DNA from: an uncultured Clostridia bacterium
GTDB taxonomy: Bacteria; Bacillota; Clostridia; Peptostreptococcales; Acidaminobacteraceae
DNA length: 64,000 bases
Assembly (NCBI GenBank): GCA_927417275.1
Contig: CAKMJV010000010.1
Coordinates: 1 to 64,000 of the forward strand
Direction of reading: 5' to 3'
Shown in pieces: positions 1-8,384 of this stretch; the stretch's first letter is position 1, and each line of letters starts with the position of its first letter. A model generated the notes under the pieces. It had not been told where the DNA came from. It made no database searches and saw only the letters and a list, made by a program, of their open reading frames with translations. The position numbers and the translations under genes were made by a program.

Positions 1-400
1 TGTTTTTCTTAGAAAAGAGCTTGATTGCAGCACCTAAAGCGATGGCAATTGGTGCAAGTGCGCTCATGTTAATAGAAACCAGTTGAGCCGTTACGGTTGT
101 ACCAATATTGGCACCCATAATGATACCAATGGCTTGTGTTAGACTCATAATGCCTGCGTTAACAAAACCGACTACCATTACAGTGGTCGCTGATGAACTT
201 TGAACGATGATTGTAACAATGGTACCTACGAGAACACCTTTAAAAATATTGCTTGAAAGTTTCTCGATGATTTTTTCAAGTTTGTTTCCTGCGGATTTTT
301 CCAAACCGTCGCTCATGGTTGTCATACCATATAAAAACAGACCCAATCCACCTAATGACGGAATAATAATAGCTACTAACTCCTTAAATGAAAACCCCAT
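1..400 (-). CDS. Na+/phosphate cotransporter family protein (N-terminal part, runs off the window)
   Basis: This is the first 133 residues of a membrane protein whose gene continues past the window edge. The translation begins MGFSFKELVAIIIPSLGGLG and contains QSSSATT at about residue 68 and a GANIGTTVTA segment near 95. QSSSATT is the signature of the Na/Pi-cotransporter family (PF02690, NptA type), which moves phosphate or another anion into the cell with sodium. The start codon at 400 follows a GGAG ribosome site at 407-410. Such proteins often carry a C-terminal PhoU-like domain, which cannot be checked here. The substrate is inferred from the family only. Confidence 0.85.
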   Translation of the reverse strand, partial: MGFSFKELVAIIIPSLGGLGLFLYGMTTMSDGLEKSAGNKLEKIIEKLSSNIFKGVLVGTIVTIIVQSSSATTVMVVGFVNAGIMSLTQAIGIIMGANIGTTVTAQLVSINMSALAPIAIALGAAIKLFSKKN

Positions 401-431
401 ACTTTTCTCCTCGATATGCTTGTAATTTTAC

Positions 432-466
432 ATAAAAAAACACTACATCTCTACGCTGCAGTGTTT
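432..466 (-). terminator. Probable Rho-independent terminator after trmL
   Basis: Read on the minus strand, AAACACT and AGTGTTT can pair across a loop of about 15 nt. The right arm runs into a stretch of seven T. It sits about 45 nt after the trmL stop and before the transporter gene. The stem is short, so termination may be partial. Confidence 0.5.
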
Positions 467-510
467 AGTTAATCCTCTAACTCTGCATGTTCTACCCAAC
501 AATACAAAAG

Positions 511-981
511 TTACTTCAAATCAAAAAAATCATTTTGTCTCAATGCTTCATATAAGATAATCGCTACAGAATTTGATAAATTCAAACTCCTTAAATGCTC
601 ATTCTTAATCATAGGAATTTTAAATCGATTCTCTGGATATTTTTCATGAATATGCGGTGGCAATCCAGAGGTTTCTTTGCCAAATATTATAAAGCAATCC
701 GGCTCAAATGCGCATTCATCATAGTACTTGGTCGCTTTTGTCGTCGCAAAATACAATCTTTGATCGCCATACTTTTCAAAGAAAGCCTTTTCGCTTTCAT
801 GTACTTCGAGTTCTAAGTAGGACCAATAATCTAAACCTGCACGTTTTAAATGTTTATCATCAATAGAAAATCCAAGTGGCTTAATCAAATGCAATTTTGC
901 CCCAGTAATCGCACAACTTCTAGCGATATTACCGGTATTTGGCGGAATTTCAGGTTGATATAATACGATATTAATAGACAT
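511..981 (-). CDS. trmL: tRNA (cytidine(34)-2'-O)-methyltransferase TrmL
   Basis: A 156-residue SpoU-class (SPOUT) methyltransferase of normal TrmL length. The N-terminus has YQPEIPPNTGNIARSCA, typical of TrmL/YibK. The middle has FGKETSGLP, and the C-terminal knot has IPM and LNLSNSVAIILYEALRQ, where the methyl donor S-adenosylmethionine binds. The family methylates the ribose of the wobble base of tRNA-Leu in the cytoplasm. A GAGG ribosome site stands 5 nt before the ATG at 981. It follows cheX by 14 nt on the same strand, so the two are probably co-transcribed, although the functions are unrelated. Confidence 0.92.
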   Translation of the reverse strand: MSINIVLYQPEIPPNTGNIARSCAITGAKLHLIKPLGFSIDDKHLKRAGLDYWSYLELEVHESEKAFFEKYGDQRLYFATTKATKYYDECAFEPDCFIIFGKETSGLPPHIHEKYPENRFKIPMIKNEHLRSLNLSNSVAIILYEALRQNDFFDLK

Positions 982-995
982 TTATACCTCGATTA

Positions 996-1457
996 TTATT
1001 TTTTAATTCCAATATCAAACTCAATATCTCCCATCGTGGAAACCAGAGGCACACAAAGTGTTTCCATGCCACCAGAGGATATCTCTAAAGATAAACCTTT
1101 CACCAAAGAGGGTGGCGTTATGTCTATTTTTACACCTACATTAAATAAAAGTGTCGCAGAGTTTCCCATAATCATATTGCCTAATTCTGAAAGCGCACTT
1201 TTAGCCATTTCATCAATTTCATCTACTGGCATCCCCATCATCATACCCGAAGCAACTGCTTTTGCCATGTCTTCAGATAGACTAAATACAGCCTGCCCTT
1301 TGATATCACCAGTAATACCCAACATAATGATGATTTCTTTGGTTGGAAAGGGATTATTGCGAATGAAAGGCTTGCCAACACTAAACTTTTCTGAGACAAA
1401 ATTATTAAGAACTTCTGTCGATGCTTTAATAAACGCATTAATATATTCTGCTTTCAC
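996..1457 (-). CDS. cheX: Chemotaxis protein CheX-like (CheY-P phosphatase family)
   Basis: A 153-residue protein with the CheC/CheX phosphatase helix ALSELGNMIMGNSA at about residues 88-101. In CheX/CheC proteins the Glu and Asn of the E-x2-N motif bind and dephosphorylate CheY-P. The motif is intact here. Only one such helix is visible, as in CheX, whereas CheC usually has two. The start is a GTG at 1457 behind an AAGGAGG site, 6 nt away. It stands apart from other chemotaxis genes. A partial chemoreceptor lies at the far end of the window, so a motile cell is likely. Stand-alone CheX-like proteins can also act with other response regulators. Confidence 0.85.
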   Translation of the reverse strand: MKAEYINAFIKASTEVLNNFVSEKFSVGKPFIRNNPFPTKEIIIMLGITGDIKGQAVFSLSEDMAKAVASGMMMGMPVDEIDEMAKSALSELGNMIMGNSATLLFNVGVKIDITPPSLVKGLSLEISSGGMETLCVPLVSTMGDIEFDIGIKK

Positions 1458-1564
1458 TAAATTCCCTCCTTTTCATGGCTGTACAATTACATACATATCA
1501 TAACACATTTTTGTCAATCTGCATGATTTTTATCTTGTTTTTTATCAAATACACGGTTCTTACT

Positions 1565-2161
1565 TCACTGATTTAAACCTTGAATAACAGATTCGCCCAT
1601 AACGTATTCGATTTTGTTGATGCCACAATTATCTACTCTAAATTTCCAATAACCAGAAACATTATCAAAGCATAAGAAACTCAACAAAGCTTGTATAACC
1701 CCGCCGTGTGCGACGATCGCAACCTGTTTATCAGAGTCGACACCATACTTTGTTATAATTTGTTTATACGCTTCTGTAACGCGTTCAAACATTTCTTTAA
1801 CGCTTTCACCCTCTGGTACGACAAAGTTTTGAAAGTCATCAAACCACAATTGCAATCTTTCAGAATCAGAGGCTTTAATCTCTTCAAATTTCTTCCCTTC
1901 CCAAATACCAAAATTCATTTCTCGAAAAGCGTCGATGCTCTGTACGTGAAGGCCTTGTTTTTCAGCTATTTTGTGCGCCGTTTCTTTCGCTCTTTTTAGA
2001 TCCGAGCTAAACACGGCTTCTAACTTAACATCTTTTAGTTTTTCAGCGGCCAGTCCTGCCTGCATTTTGCCTTTTTCGGTTAAGTCGACATCTGAAATCC
2101 CCGCAAAAGTCTTTGAGGCATTTGCTGTGGTTTCACCATGCCTTATTAAGTAAACAGTCAT
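1565..2161 (-). CDS. Histidine phosphatase family protein (possible alpha-ribazole phosphatase)
   Basis: A 198-residue protein of the phosphoglycerate mutase-like superfamily. It starts MTVYLIRHGET, where RHG carries the phosphorylated histidine. FGIWEG and PEGES follow, and the second catalytic histidine is in VAHGG at about residue 150. The closest named relatives by motif are the CobC-type alpha-ribazole phosphatases of late cobalamin synthesis, and this window does carry cobT and a cobalamin adenosyltransferase. Other substrates such as phosphosugars are equally possible from sequence alone. The start overlaps the stop of the DUF2225 gene (ATGA), and a GGGAG site lies upstream, so it ends the nth operon. 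Confidence 0.8.
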   Translation of the reverse strand: MTVYLIRHGETTANASKTFAGISDVDLTEKGKMQAGLAAEKLKDVKLEAVFSSDLKRAKETAHKIAEKQGLHVQSIDAFREMNFGIWEGKKFEEIKASDSERLQLWFDDFQNFVVPEGESVKEMFERVTEAYKQIITKYGVDSDKQVAIVAHGGVIQALLSFLCFDNVSGYWKFRVDNCGINKIEYVMGESVIQGLNQ

Positions 2162-2856
2162 GCATCTCTCCCTCTGTTTTTAAGTGCATTGTGCATTTCT
2201 GCTGAAAGCGCCCATTGTTCTTTTGCATAATTCTTAATCAATCTGTTTTTATATGCAAACTCATGTCTTACAACCATTTCATACCATCTAATGGCATCTT
2301 TATAATTGCCAAGTTGACGATTTAATTCTCCAATTAAGTAGATGACTTCTAATTCTTTTTCTTCGGCATCATCAATTTTTTCATTTTCATAACTCTTAAC
2401 AAACGCGTCTAATGCCAATCCAACATATTTAAGGTTTTCTTCAACCTGTTCTAACTCTTCATAATACCAAGCGAGTCTTAATAAGAGTTTGCCGATTACC
2501 GCTTGGCGCTCTTTTAAAACCGTATAATTCACCAAAGCGATTAAATGCACCTTGATCGCGCTATTTATATCACGTTCTCCAGTAAAGTCTTGTGTTTTCC
2601 AGCTTTTCATAATCGTCTGCTTGATGATTTCTATCTGCTTTAAACTCAGTGGCAATTTAAAATCATTTTCAAATTTTGCATAGCCACACTTCGGACAACA
2701 GATTATACCATAAAAAGTAGGGTTGTCTCCATTAAAAATCGTATGAAAATCCTTTTTCCTTTCTTTGGTACGTATAGCAGATGTCTTCACTTGTTTTGAA
2801 GTGAAGGTGTTTGAACAAACAGGACACACATACTGACGATCAAATAAGGTGCTCAT
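2158..2856 (-). CDS. DUF2225 family protein with N-terminal zinc-type cysteines
   Basis: A 232-residue protein. Near the N-terminus it has CPVC and then CPKC about 40 residues later, a four-cysteine set that could hold zinc. The rest is helical with a TPR-like look (residues about 110-210, for example KYVGLALDAF, NYKDAIRWYEMVV). This matches the DUF2225 family found across Firmicutes, whose function is not known. The ATG at 2856 was chosen because GGAGG ends 5 nt before it. The upstream ATG at 2880 would overlap the FtsA-like gene and place that site inside the coding frame. It is co-transcribed with the FtsA-like ATPase and the phosphatase. Confidence 0.8.
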   Translation of the reverse strand: MSTLFDRQYVCPVCSNTFTSKQVKTSAIRTKERKKDFHTIFNGDNPTFYGIICCPKCGYAKFENDFKLPLSLKQIEIIKQTIMKSWKTQDFTGERDINSAIKVHLIALVNYTVLKERQAVIGKLLLRLAWYYEELEQVEENLKYVGLALDAFVKSYENEKIDDAEEKELEVIYLIGELNRQLGNYKDAIRWYEMVVRHEFAYKNRLIKNYAKEQWALSAEMHNALKNRGRDA

Positions 2857-2867
2857 TCTTTCCTCCA

Positions 2868-4871
2868 TTAATTTTTCCAATAGATGTCGATGACATCACC
2901 ATGATTGAGTATATCCGTATATTTGGCACGTTCTTCGTTTAGTTTCAAGACGAGGATGCCTTGAGGCTTTGTTAAGTCAAACGGATAATGACTAAATAAA
3001 TCAACAAATACCAATTCTTTTCTGTCTTTATAGGGTATTTCAATTTTTGTGCCATTTACGATTATATCTATCGAGGTTGGCGTTGTAGATTTCAAGTCTA
3101 TATCGGTCAATATTGAACGTTCTTGCTTTTTAAACGCATAGTCACTACCAGGTACCAATGCTTCAGTATCTTCAAGTACGTTTCCATTTTGAGTGATGAC
3201 ATACTCTGACAAGTCTATTTCGCATAATCGTGCTAATTCTTTCACTGTCTTTGGCCCTTTAATCTCGATAAGATCGCCCTCTTTTAACAAATATTCTCCT
3301 GTTCGATTCACGCCATTAACGCTAACAAATTCGACGAGATTTACTTCTTGTTGGTTGAGTTTGATTTTTCGATTCATTTTTATGGCATCATTTAATGTGA
3401 GTTTTCTTAAGACACCTTTTTCAGCGGGTATCACGGTTATTAAATCCTTATGATTGATTTTAGTATCCAAGTGTCCCGATACGCCATTGATGAATATTTG
3501 TGCAGGTTCACCATACTCTCCCTTAATTTCACGTCTTACGCCATCTATGGTGATATAAAAACTTTCACCGCGCTCTGAAATTAAACTTCTGGCATTATAG
3601 CCGGTTAAAATGAGCGCATCTGAAACTTGTAGTGGTTTCGAATTAAAAAGTCTAATGGAAGTGTCATTTACTGTAACAGAAATAAAGTCTTGATCTCTTT
3701 CATCAAATGCAGTTGCGCCAATTCCTATAGGTGTGATAAATTCTGGCCCTTTAAGAGGCGTTGACTCAAAACGAATATGATCCACATTGTCAATTTGTTT
3801 AATAACCACCCGTTCCTTCGGCAGCGATAGAGCCGTTGCTAGGTGTTCTGTAAATCCAGGGATCTGAGACCCACCCCCTATACAAAATACTGCACTTGGA
3901 GGTTTTTTATTAAGTTCGATGATATGGTCTGCAATTTCCTTAGTGATGTGTTTGATTACAGGATCAATTTGCTCTAAGATTTCTGCCGTAGAAAGTTCAT
4001 GCGACATGCCTATTACATCTGTAAAAGTATGGTTTTGTTTTTGATTGAGTTCAACCTTTAGTGCTTCCGCCCGATTAAAATCCAAAAGGTACGCTTGCGC
4101 GATTTTCTCTGTAATTTCATCACCCGCTAAAGAAACCATGCCATATGAGACCACGGACCCTTCTTTAGAAATGGCAATATCTGAAGTCCCAGCACCCACA
4201 TCAACAAGTGCGAGATTTAATAGCCTCAAATTTGTGGGAATGGCGATATTAATAGCAGCAATTGGCTCTAAGGTTAAGTTCATGACCTCAAGCCCTGCCT
4301 TATGAATGACGGAATACAAACTGTCTACAACAATATGCGGAAGAAAAGTCGCTATAATGTCCACGCTTAATTTCGATCCTCTATGTCCCACTGGATTTAA
4401 GATCATGCTTTGATCCAAATAATAGTTAATCACACTATAACCAACACAGTAATAATTTGATTTTAAATCTTGATTTTCTGCTAAGTTTTTTTGAGCTTGC
4501 TGGATGGCCTGCATTTCAAATCCATCTGTCAACGTCTTGTCTATTTCTTTGGTTATATCAATCGCTTGTTCAAAAACTGTACGTTCGGTTTTTAGTGCAC
4601 GTCCAGCCGCAGCGATGGCCGCTTGCTCAAGCCTAAAACCATTACGGGTTTCAAGTGCTTCAATTACTGTCCGAACCACGTCTGTAACTTTTTGAATGTC
4701 GTGGATTTGTCCGTCAAACATGGCACGTTCAGGATGCGCCATCACTTCAGCGTCTATGATCACATGTGTTTTTCCATCTTTCTTTGAAAGGATGCCTACA
4801 ACACTGCGTGTGCCGATATCTAAAGCAAACATTAAATTTTTAGGCATAGGGCTCAATTTTTTAACCGTCAT
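2868..4871 (-). CDS. FtsA-like (actin-fold) ATPase with long C-terminal extension
   Basis: A 667-residue cytoplasmic protein. Residues 14-350 carry the actin/hexokinase fold of FtsA: phosphate-1 loop FALDIGTRSVVGIL, phosphate-2 loop DVGAGTSDIAI at about 222 and adenosine loop CIGGGSQIPGF at about 325. FtsA itself is usually about 420 residues. Here another 300 residues follow with small beta-rich segments that resemble repeated S4- or ubiquitin-like folds, for example NGVNRTGEYLLKEGDLIEI. The canonical partner ftsZ is not adjacent. The gene overlaps nth by 4 nt (ATGA), so translation is coupled. Long FtsA-like proteins occur in Clostridia without an assigned role. A division or cell-envelope function is only inferred from the fold. 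Confidence 0.8.
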   Translation of the reverse strand: MTVKKLSPMPKNLMFALDIGTRSVVGILSKKDGKTHVIIDAEVMAHPERAMFDGQIHDIQKVTDVVRTVIEALETRNGFRLEQAAIAAAGRALKTERTVFEQAIDITKEIDKTLTDGFEMQAIQQAQKNLAENQDLKSNYYCVGYSVINYYLDQSMILNPVGHRGSKLSVDIIATFLPHIVVDSLYSVIHKAGLEVMNLTLEPIAAINIAIPTNLRLLNLALVDVGAGTSDIAISKEGSVVSYGMVSLAGDEITEKIAQAYLLDFNRAEALKVELNQKQNHTFTDVIGMSHELSTAEILEQIDPVIKHITKEIADHIIELNKKPPSAVFCIGGGSQIPGFTEHLATALSLPKERVVIKQIDNVDHIRFESTPLKGPEFITPIGIGATAFDERDQDFISVTVNDTSIRLFNSKPLQVSDALILTGYNARSLISERGESFYITIDGVRREIKGEYGEPAQIFINGVSGHLDTKINHKDLITVIPAEKGVLRKLTLNDAIKMNRKIKLNQQEVNLVEFVSVNGVNRTGEYLLKEGDLIEIKGPKTVKELARLCEIDLSEYVITQNGNVLEDTEALVPGSDYAFKKQERSILTDIDLKSTTPTSIDIIVNGTKIEIPYKDRKELVFVDLFSHYPFDLTKPQGILVLKLNEERAKYTDILNHGDVIDIYWKN

Positions 4872-5515
4872 GATGTGCTCTCCTTAAAATGCTTCTTATA
4901 ATACTTACAATAGGGGCTTATCGTGCAAATCTCACACATAGGACTTCTCGCTTTACATACACGTCTACCATGAAAAATAATCATGTGATGCGCTTGCGTC
5001 CACTGATCTTTATCTATACACTTCATCAACTGTAGTTCTGTTTCTTCAACCGTTTTAGCATTTGCAAGCCCTATGCGATTGGAAACCCTAAAAACATGTG
5101 TGTCCACTGCTATAGCAGGTGTGTTAAACGCGTTACTCACCACTACATTTGCAGTTTTCCTGCCAACACCGGGTAATTCCATAAGCACAGCGTGATTACT
5201 TGGTACTTCTCCACCGTGTTCTTTTACGATAAGCGATGCTGTGGCTTTAATATTTTTCGCTTTGGTTTTATAAAGCCCACACGGTTTTATAATACGTTCA
5301 ATCGTTTCTATGTCTAAAGATGCAAGTTTTTCAGGTGTACTTGCAACTTCAAACAAAACACGGGTCACTTGATTGACGCGTACATCCGTACACTGTGCAC
5401 TTAAAATCACGGCAATCAATAGTTCATATGCATTTCTATAATCAAGTTCGGCTTTTGCATCTGGATAAAGTTGCTCCAAAAGCGCTACAATTTCTTTCGC
5501 CTTTTTTTTCGTCAT
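4868..5515 (-). CDS. nth: Endonuclease III (DNA glycosylase/AP lyase)
   Basis: A 215-residue base-excision repair enzyme that removes oxidised pyrimidines and cuts at abasic sites. The helix-hairpin-helix LPGVGRKTA, with the catalytic lysine, is near residue 118, and the catalytic aspartate is in AVDTHVFR near 136. A C-x6-C-x2-C-x5-C set near the C-terminus (residues about 190-206) holds the 4Fe-4S cluster. The length is typical. The ATG at 5515 was preferred over a TTG 18 nt upstream because GAGG stands 5 nt before it. It is the first gene of a four-gene operon and is followed with a 4-nt overlap by the FtsA-like gene. Confidence 0.95.
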   Translation of the reverse strand: MTKKKAKEIVALLEQLYPDAKAELDYRNAYELLIAVILSAQCTDVRVNQVTRVLFEVASTPEKLASLDIETIERIIKPCGLYKTKAKNIKATASLIVKEHGGEVPSNHAVLMELPGVGRKTANVVVSNAFNTPAIAVDTHVFRVSNRIGLANAKTVEETELQLMKCIDKDQWTQAHHMIIFHGRRVCKARSPMCEICTISPYCKYYKKHFKESTS

Positions 5516-5553
5516 GTTGTCCTCACTATTCAAAACATATTATAACATAGAAT

Positions 5554-5590
5554 AAAAAAAATTAGGCGGACTTTCCCACCTAATTTTTAT
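5554..5590 (-). terminator. Rho-independent terminator after the folate transporter gene
   Basis: On the minus strand AAATTAGG pairs with CCTAATTT (8 bp, then one mismatch and two more pairs), followed by a run of seven T. It separates the ECF gene from nth. Confidence 0.8.
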
Positions 5591-5618
5591 TTCAATAACA
5601 CATAAACTCTATTTGCTT

Positions 5619-6386
5619 TTATTGTTCTGTCAAATTAATAAATCTCCCGAGTGAAAAGATAATCAAAGTGTAAATAGGAATCGTTACGACAGCAGCGATA
5701 ATTCTTCCTGGTAAAAACACCAAAAATCCCTGATCAAATAAAATGGACAGCCAAAGTGTGTTCAATAAGAGTGCATTAATAACATACGTTGTACTCACTA
5801 CAAATGCTATTTTATCGAAACCAATCTTCGCCCCATTCATCTTCACTTTAGAAGACATGGCAAATGGAATTACGATAAATAAAGCAGTAACCAATACCAT
5901 CAGTATAAGAATAGGAAGTGCACTGGTTTCATTAAATACAGGTTTCCCCGTTTCAAAACTAATAACCTCTGTCGACCACATGAGAAAAAACAACCCCAAT
6001 CCAAATAGGACCATCACAATGGCGTTAATTAAATTGAAATTTACTTTTCTCGTATGGATTTTCCATTTTTTAAACAACAGACCCGCGATGACACCATAGA
6101 GTGCCGCTGATATCGTGAATCCTGGGAAAAAACTACCACCCATCGGATTGATAAAATAACCGATTAAATCAGCAACGATGCCCGTTAATCCACCAACAAG
6201 CGGACCAAACATCATGCCTGATATAATAAGAGGAATATTACCAAATCCCACACGTAGCGCAGGGAGACCGCCTAATAGCATCATAATGGAGAAAAAACGT
6301 GTTAATACGATGCTCACTGTGGCTAAAAAACCTGCTTTTACAAGAACCGATGTCGCTAAAACTTTTTTGTCATTTCTGTTTTGCAT
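5619..6386 (-). CDS. folT: ECF transporter S component, folate type (FolT-like)
   Basis: A 255-residue membrane protein with about six hydrophobic segments and the S-component pattern GNIPLIISGMMFGPLVGGLTG followed by GFTISAALYGVIAGLLF. S components bind a vitamin and work with the shared EcfA-A'-T energy module, which is encoded elsewhere. A folate substrate is inferred from the THF riboswitch directly upstream. The ATG at 6386 follows AAGGAAGG, 7 nt away. Longer open frames starting further upstream run through the riboswitch and are not real. It is longer than the usual 170-190 residue FolT, with extra hydrophobic segments in the middle. Confidence 0.85.
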   Translation of the reverse strand: MQNRNDKKVLATSVLVKAGFLATVSIVLTRFFSIMMLLGGLPALRVGFGNIPLIISGMMFGPLVGGLTGIVADLIGYFINPMGGSFFPGFTISAALYGVIAGLLFKKWKIHTRKVNFNLINAIVMVLFGLGLFFLMWSTEVISFETGKPVFNETSALPILILMVLVTALFIVIPFAMSSKVKMNGAKIGFDKIAFVVSTTYVINALLLNTLWLSILFDQGFLVFLPGRIIAAVVTIPIYTLIIFSLGRFINLTEQ

Positions 6387-6402
6387 AGTATGCCTTCCTT
6401 TC

Positions 6403-6425
6403 AATGTAATTCCTACCATTACATT
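6403..6425 (-). promoter_or_regulatory. Hairpin next to the folT ribosome site (candidate expression platform)
   Basis: AATGTAAT and ATTACATT form an 8-bp perfect stem with a 7-nt loop. It lies between the THF riboswitch and the GAAAGGAAGG ribosome site, touching the latter. It has no T run, so control would be at translation or RNA stability. The role is inferred. Confidence 0.45.
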
Positions 6426-6450
6426 ACTATCGTGAAAGCATAATAATGCA

Positions 6451-6542
6451 ACAGCGGACGCAGTAAAATATCGCAGACTTAGTCTTTCGTTTAGAGACAA
6501 CTTCCCATTCCCTAACACTTAACGCATTTTACCTACTCTGTT
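6451..6542 (-). promoter_or_regulatory. Tetrahydrofolate (THF) riboswitch
   Basis: Read on the minus strand, this stretch follows the THF-I riboswitch order: ACAGAGTAGG, GCGTTAAGTG, AATGGGA, a GTTG...CGAA inner helix, GCG, a second-side helix TATTTTAC that pairs with GTAAAAT, then TGCGTCCGCTGT closing the outer stem. These are the conserved blocks of RF01831-type aptamers upstream of folT and folate genes. It begins about 8 nt after the predicted transcription start and ends 65 nt before the folT start codon. It senses reduced folates and lowers transporter expression when they are abundant. Confidence 0.9.
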
Positions 6543-6556
6543 ACCGTAGTATAATC

Positions 6557-6585
6557 ATTTTAAAGCAGTGCATCTAATTCGTCAA
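6557..6585 (-). promoter_or_regulatory. Promoter of the THF riboswitch-folT unit, inside the 3' end of pepF
   Basis: -35 TTGACG at 6580-6585, 17-nt spacer, -10 TAAAAT at 6557-6562. The -10 box overlaps the pepF stop codon. The predicted start point at about 6550 places the aptamer at the very 5' end of the transcript. Confidence 0.65.
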
Positions 6586-8338
6586 CAACCGACTTAAAGA
6601 CATTTAAAGCATTTGTTACAGGGTGCTCTGTTTCCATATCAGCCCCTGCAAGTCTTAAAATGTCTATCGGATAATTTTTAGAACCGCTTGATAAAAATTC
6701 TAAATAACGTTCAATCGCAGGTTCGCCTTCTTTTAAAATTTGATCTGCTAATGAAATCGCCGCAGAGAAACCCGTTGCATACTGATAAACATAGAACTCG
6801 TAATACATATGTGGAATTCTTGCCCACTCATACTTTATAGAATCATCTATAATCACGTCTGGGCCAAAATATTTCTTATTCAGCGCCAAATAATGATCGC
6901 ACATAAAGTCAGCTGTTAAAGCGCCACCTGCCTCTACATGCTTATGAATATCACGTTCAAATTCTGCAAACATCGTTTGTCTAAAAATAGTGCCTCTAAA
7001 TTGCTCTAAATAGTGGTTGAGTACATATTTCTTTTTCTCTGGATCTGTTATGGTTTTTAACAAATAGTCGTTTAGCAACGCTTCGTTGGTGGTTGATGCA
7101 ACCTCAGCCACAAATATTGAGTAGTTGCCATATACATAAGGTTGGTTTTTATGTGATAAATAACTGTGCATAGAATGCCCAAGTTCATGTGCAAGTGTAA
7201 ACATGCTGTCCAAATTATCTTTGTGGTTTAATAAAATATAAGGCTTTGATTCATATGTTCCCCACGAATAAGCACCACTGCGTTTGCCTTCTGTTTCATA
7301 AACATCAATCCATCCATCTGTAAATGCAGATTTTAATATCGATTGATAAGAATCACCCAAAACGCCAAGCGCTTGAGTAACCGTTTCCCTTGCTTCATCA
7401 TATGGTATTTTGAAATCAACATTTGAAATAATCGGCGTATATATATCGTAAAGATGAAGTTCCTCCACGCCTAACACGCGTTTTCTGAGTTTCATGTACT
7501 TGTAAAACGTATCTAAGTTTGCATTGACCGCGTCTATAAGTTTATCAGGCACAGATACTGGAATGTTATTTTCAAACAACGCCGCTGCACGTGAAGAACT
7601 GTGATTTCTCACTTTACTATAGAATATGTTTTTCTTTACTTCACTTTGCATCAGTGTAGAAATGGTGTTTATATGTGCACCATAGACCTTATAGAACTTT
7701 TCAAATGCGTCCAGTCTTAGTTTTCGATCCGTTGACATCATAAGTGAGATATAACTCCCATTTGTCAGTGGATGTGTATTACCCTCTGAATCAATGGCAT
7801 CTTCAAATGTCATGTCTGCATTTAGCAACATGCCATATGCATTTGATGGCACTCTTCCAAGTTCTTGTGTTTGCGCCAACAATGATTCAATTTCTTCAGA
7901 TAGAATATGTGGTTTGCCTCTAAATAAATCTTCAAAATACTTTTCGTAAACTTTTAACTCTGGATGCGCCAAATGTGCTTTAATCTGATCATAGTCTTGA
8001 CTTAATAACTCAGGAATCGCAAAAGACATAATATCACCAATTTCAGCCATTAGCGTTTCTGCGCGTGCGACAAGGCCCTGATAAGTAGCGTTTTTCGTAT
8101 TCTCATCCAGTTTTTGTCGAGCGTATGTGACGATGTTGTCCATAAGTCTAGCAATTTTTTCTCTGAGTGTTAATGCTTCAATCAGCAATTCTGGGGTTTG
8201 TGTTAATCTGCCTTTAAAAGTTTTAAAACGTTCTGCATCAACCCTAACTGCCTTAAAATCGAGTTCCCAAGCCGCATCATCCGCATAAAGATCGCTTAAA
8301 TCCCATCGGTATTCTGCTTGTACATCTTCTCTTTTCAT
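6560..8338 (-). CDS. pepF: Oligoendopeptidase F
   Basis: A 592-residue cytoplasmic zinc metallopeptidase of family M3. The HExxH zinc site is in TLAHELGHSMHSY at about residues 381-393, and the third ligand region follows in EVASTTNEALLNDYLL about 30 residues later. PepF enzymes cut short peptides and recycle amino acids. The N-terminal QAEYRWDLSDLY is the typical PepF opening. The length is normal (about 600). The gene is followed by the folT riboswitch, whose promoter lies in its last codons. A PilZ gene lies upstream with a 46-nt gap. No special regulation is visible. Confidence 0.94.
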   Translation of the reverse strand: MKREDVQAEYRWDLSDLYADDAAWELDFKAVRVDAERFKTFKGRLTQTPELLIEALTLREKIARLMDNIVTYARQKLDENTKNATYQGLVARAETLMAEIGDIMSFAIPELLSQDYDQIKAHLAHPELKVYEKYFEDLFRGKPHILSEEIESLLAQTQELGRVPSNAYGMLLNADMTFEDAIDSEGNTHPLTNGSYISLMMSTDRKLRLDAFEKFYKVYGAHINTISTLMQSEVKKNIFYSKVRNHSSSRAAALFENNIPVSVPDKLIDAVNANLDTFYKYMKLRKRVLGVEELHLYDIYTPIISNVDFKIPYDEARETVTQALGVLGDSYQSILKSAFTDGWIDVYETEGKRSGAYSWGTYESKPYILLNHKDNLDSMFTLAHELGHSMHSYLSHKNQPYVYGNYSIFVAEVASTTNEALLNDYLLKTITDPEKKKYVLNHYLEQFRGTIFRQTMFAEFERDIHKHVEAGGALTADFMCDHYLALNKKYFGPDVIIDDSIKYEWARIPHMYYEFYVYQYATGFSAAISLADQILKEGEPAIERYLEFLSSGSKNYPIDILRLAGADMETEHPVTNALNVFKSVVDELDALL

Positions 8339-8384
8339 ACGTCCTCCATCTTATGTGTCTGTCGTTTTGACGATTAAATCGCCA

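Noticed and set aside
1036-1503. Plus-strand open frame of 155 codons opposite cheX
   Set aside because: It is fully antisense to a clear CheX-like gene, has no family match and no ribosome site.
6387-6518. Longer N-terminus for the folate ECF protein
   Set aside because: It would be encoded by the THF riboswitch, and the ribosome site before 6386 fixes the start.
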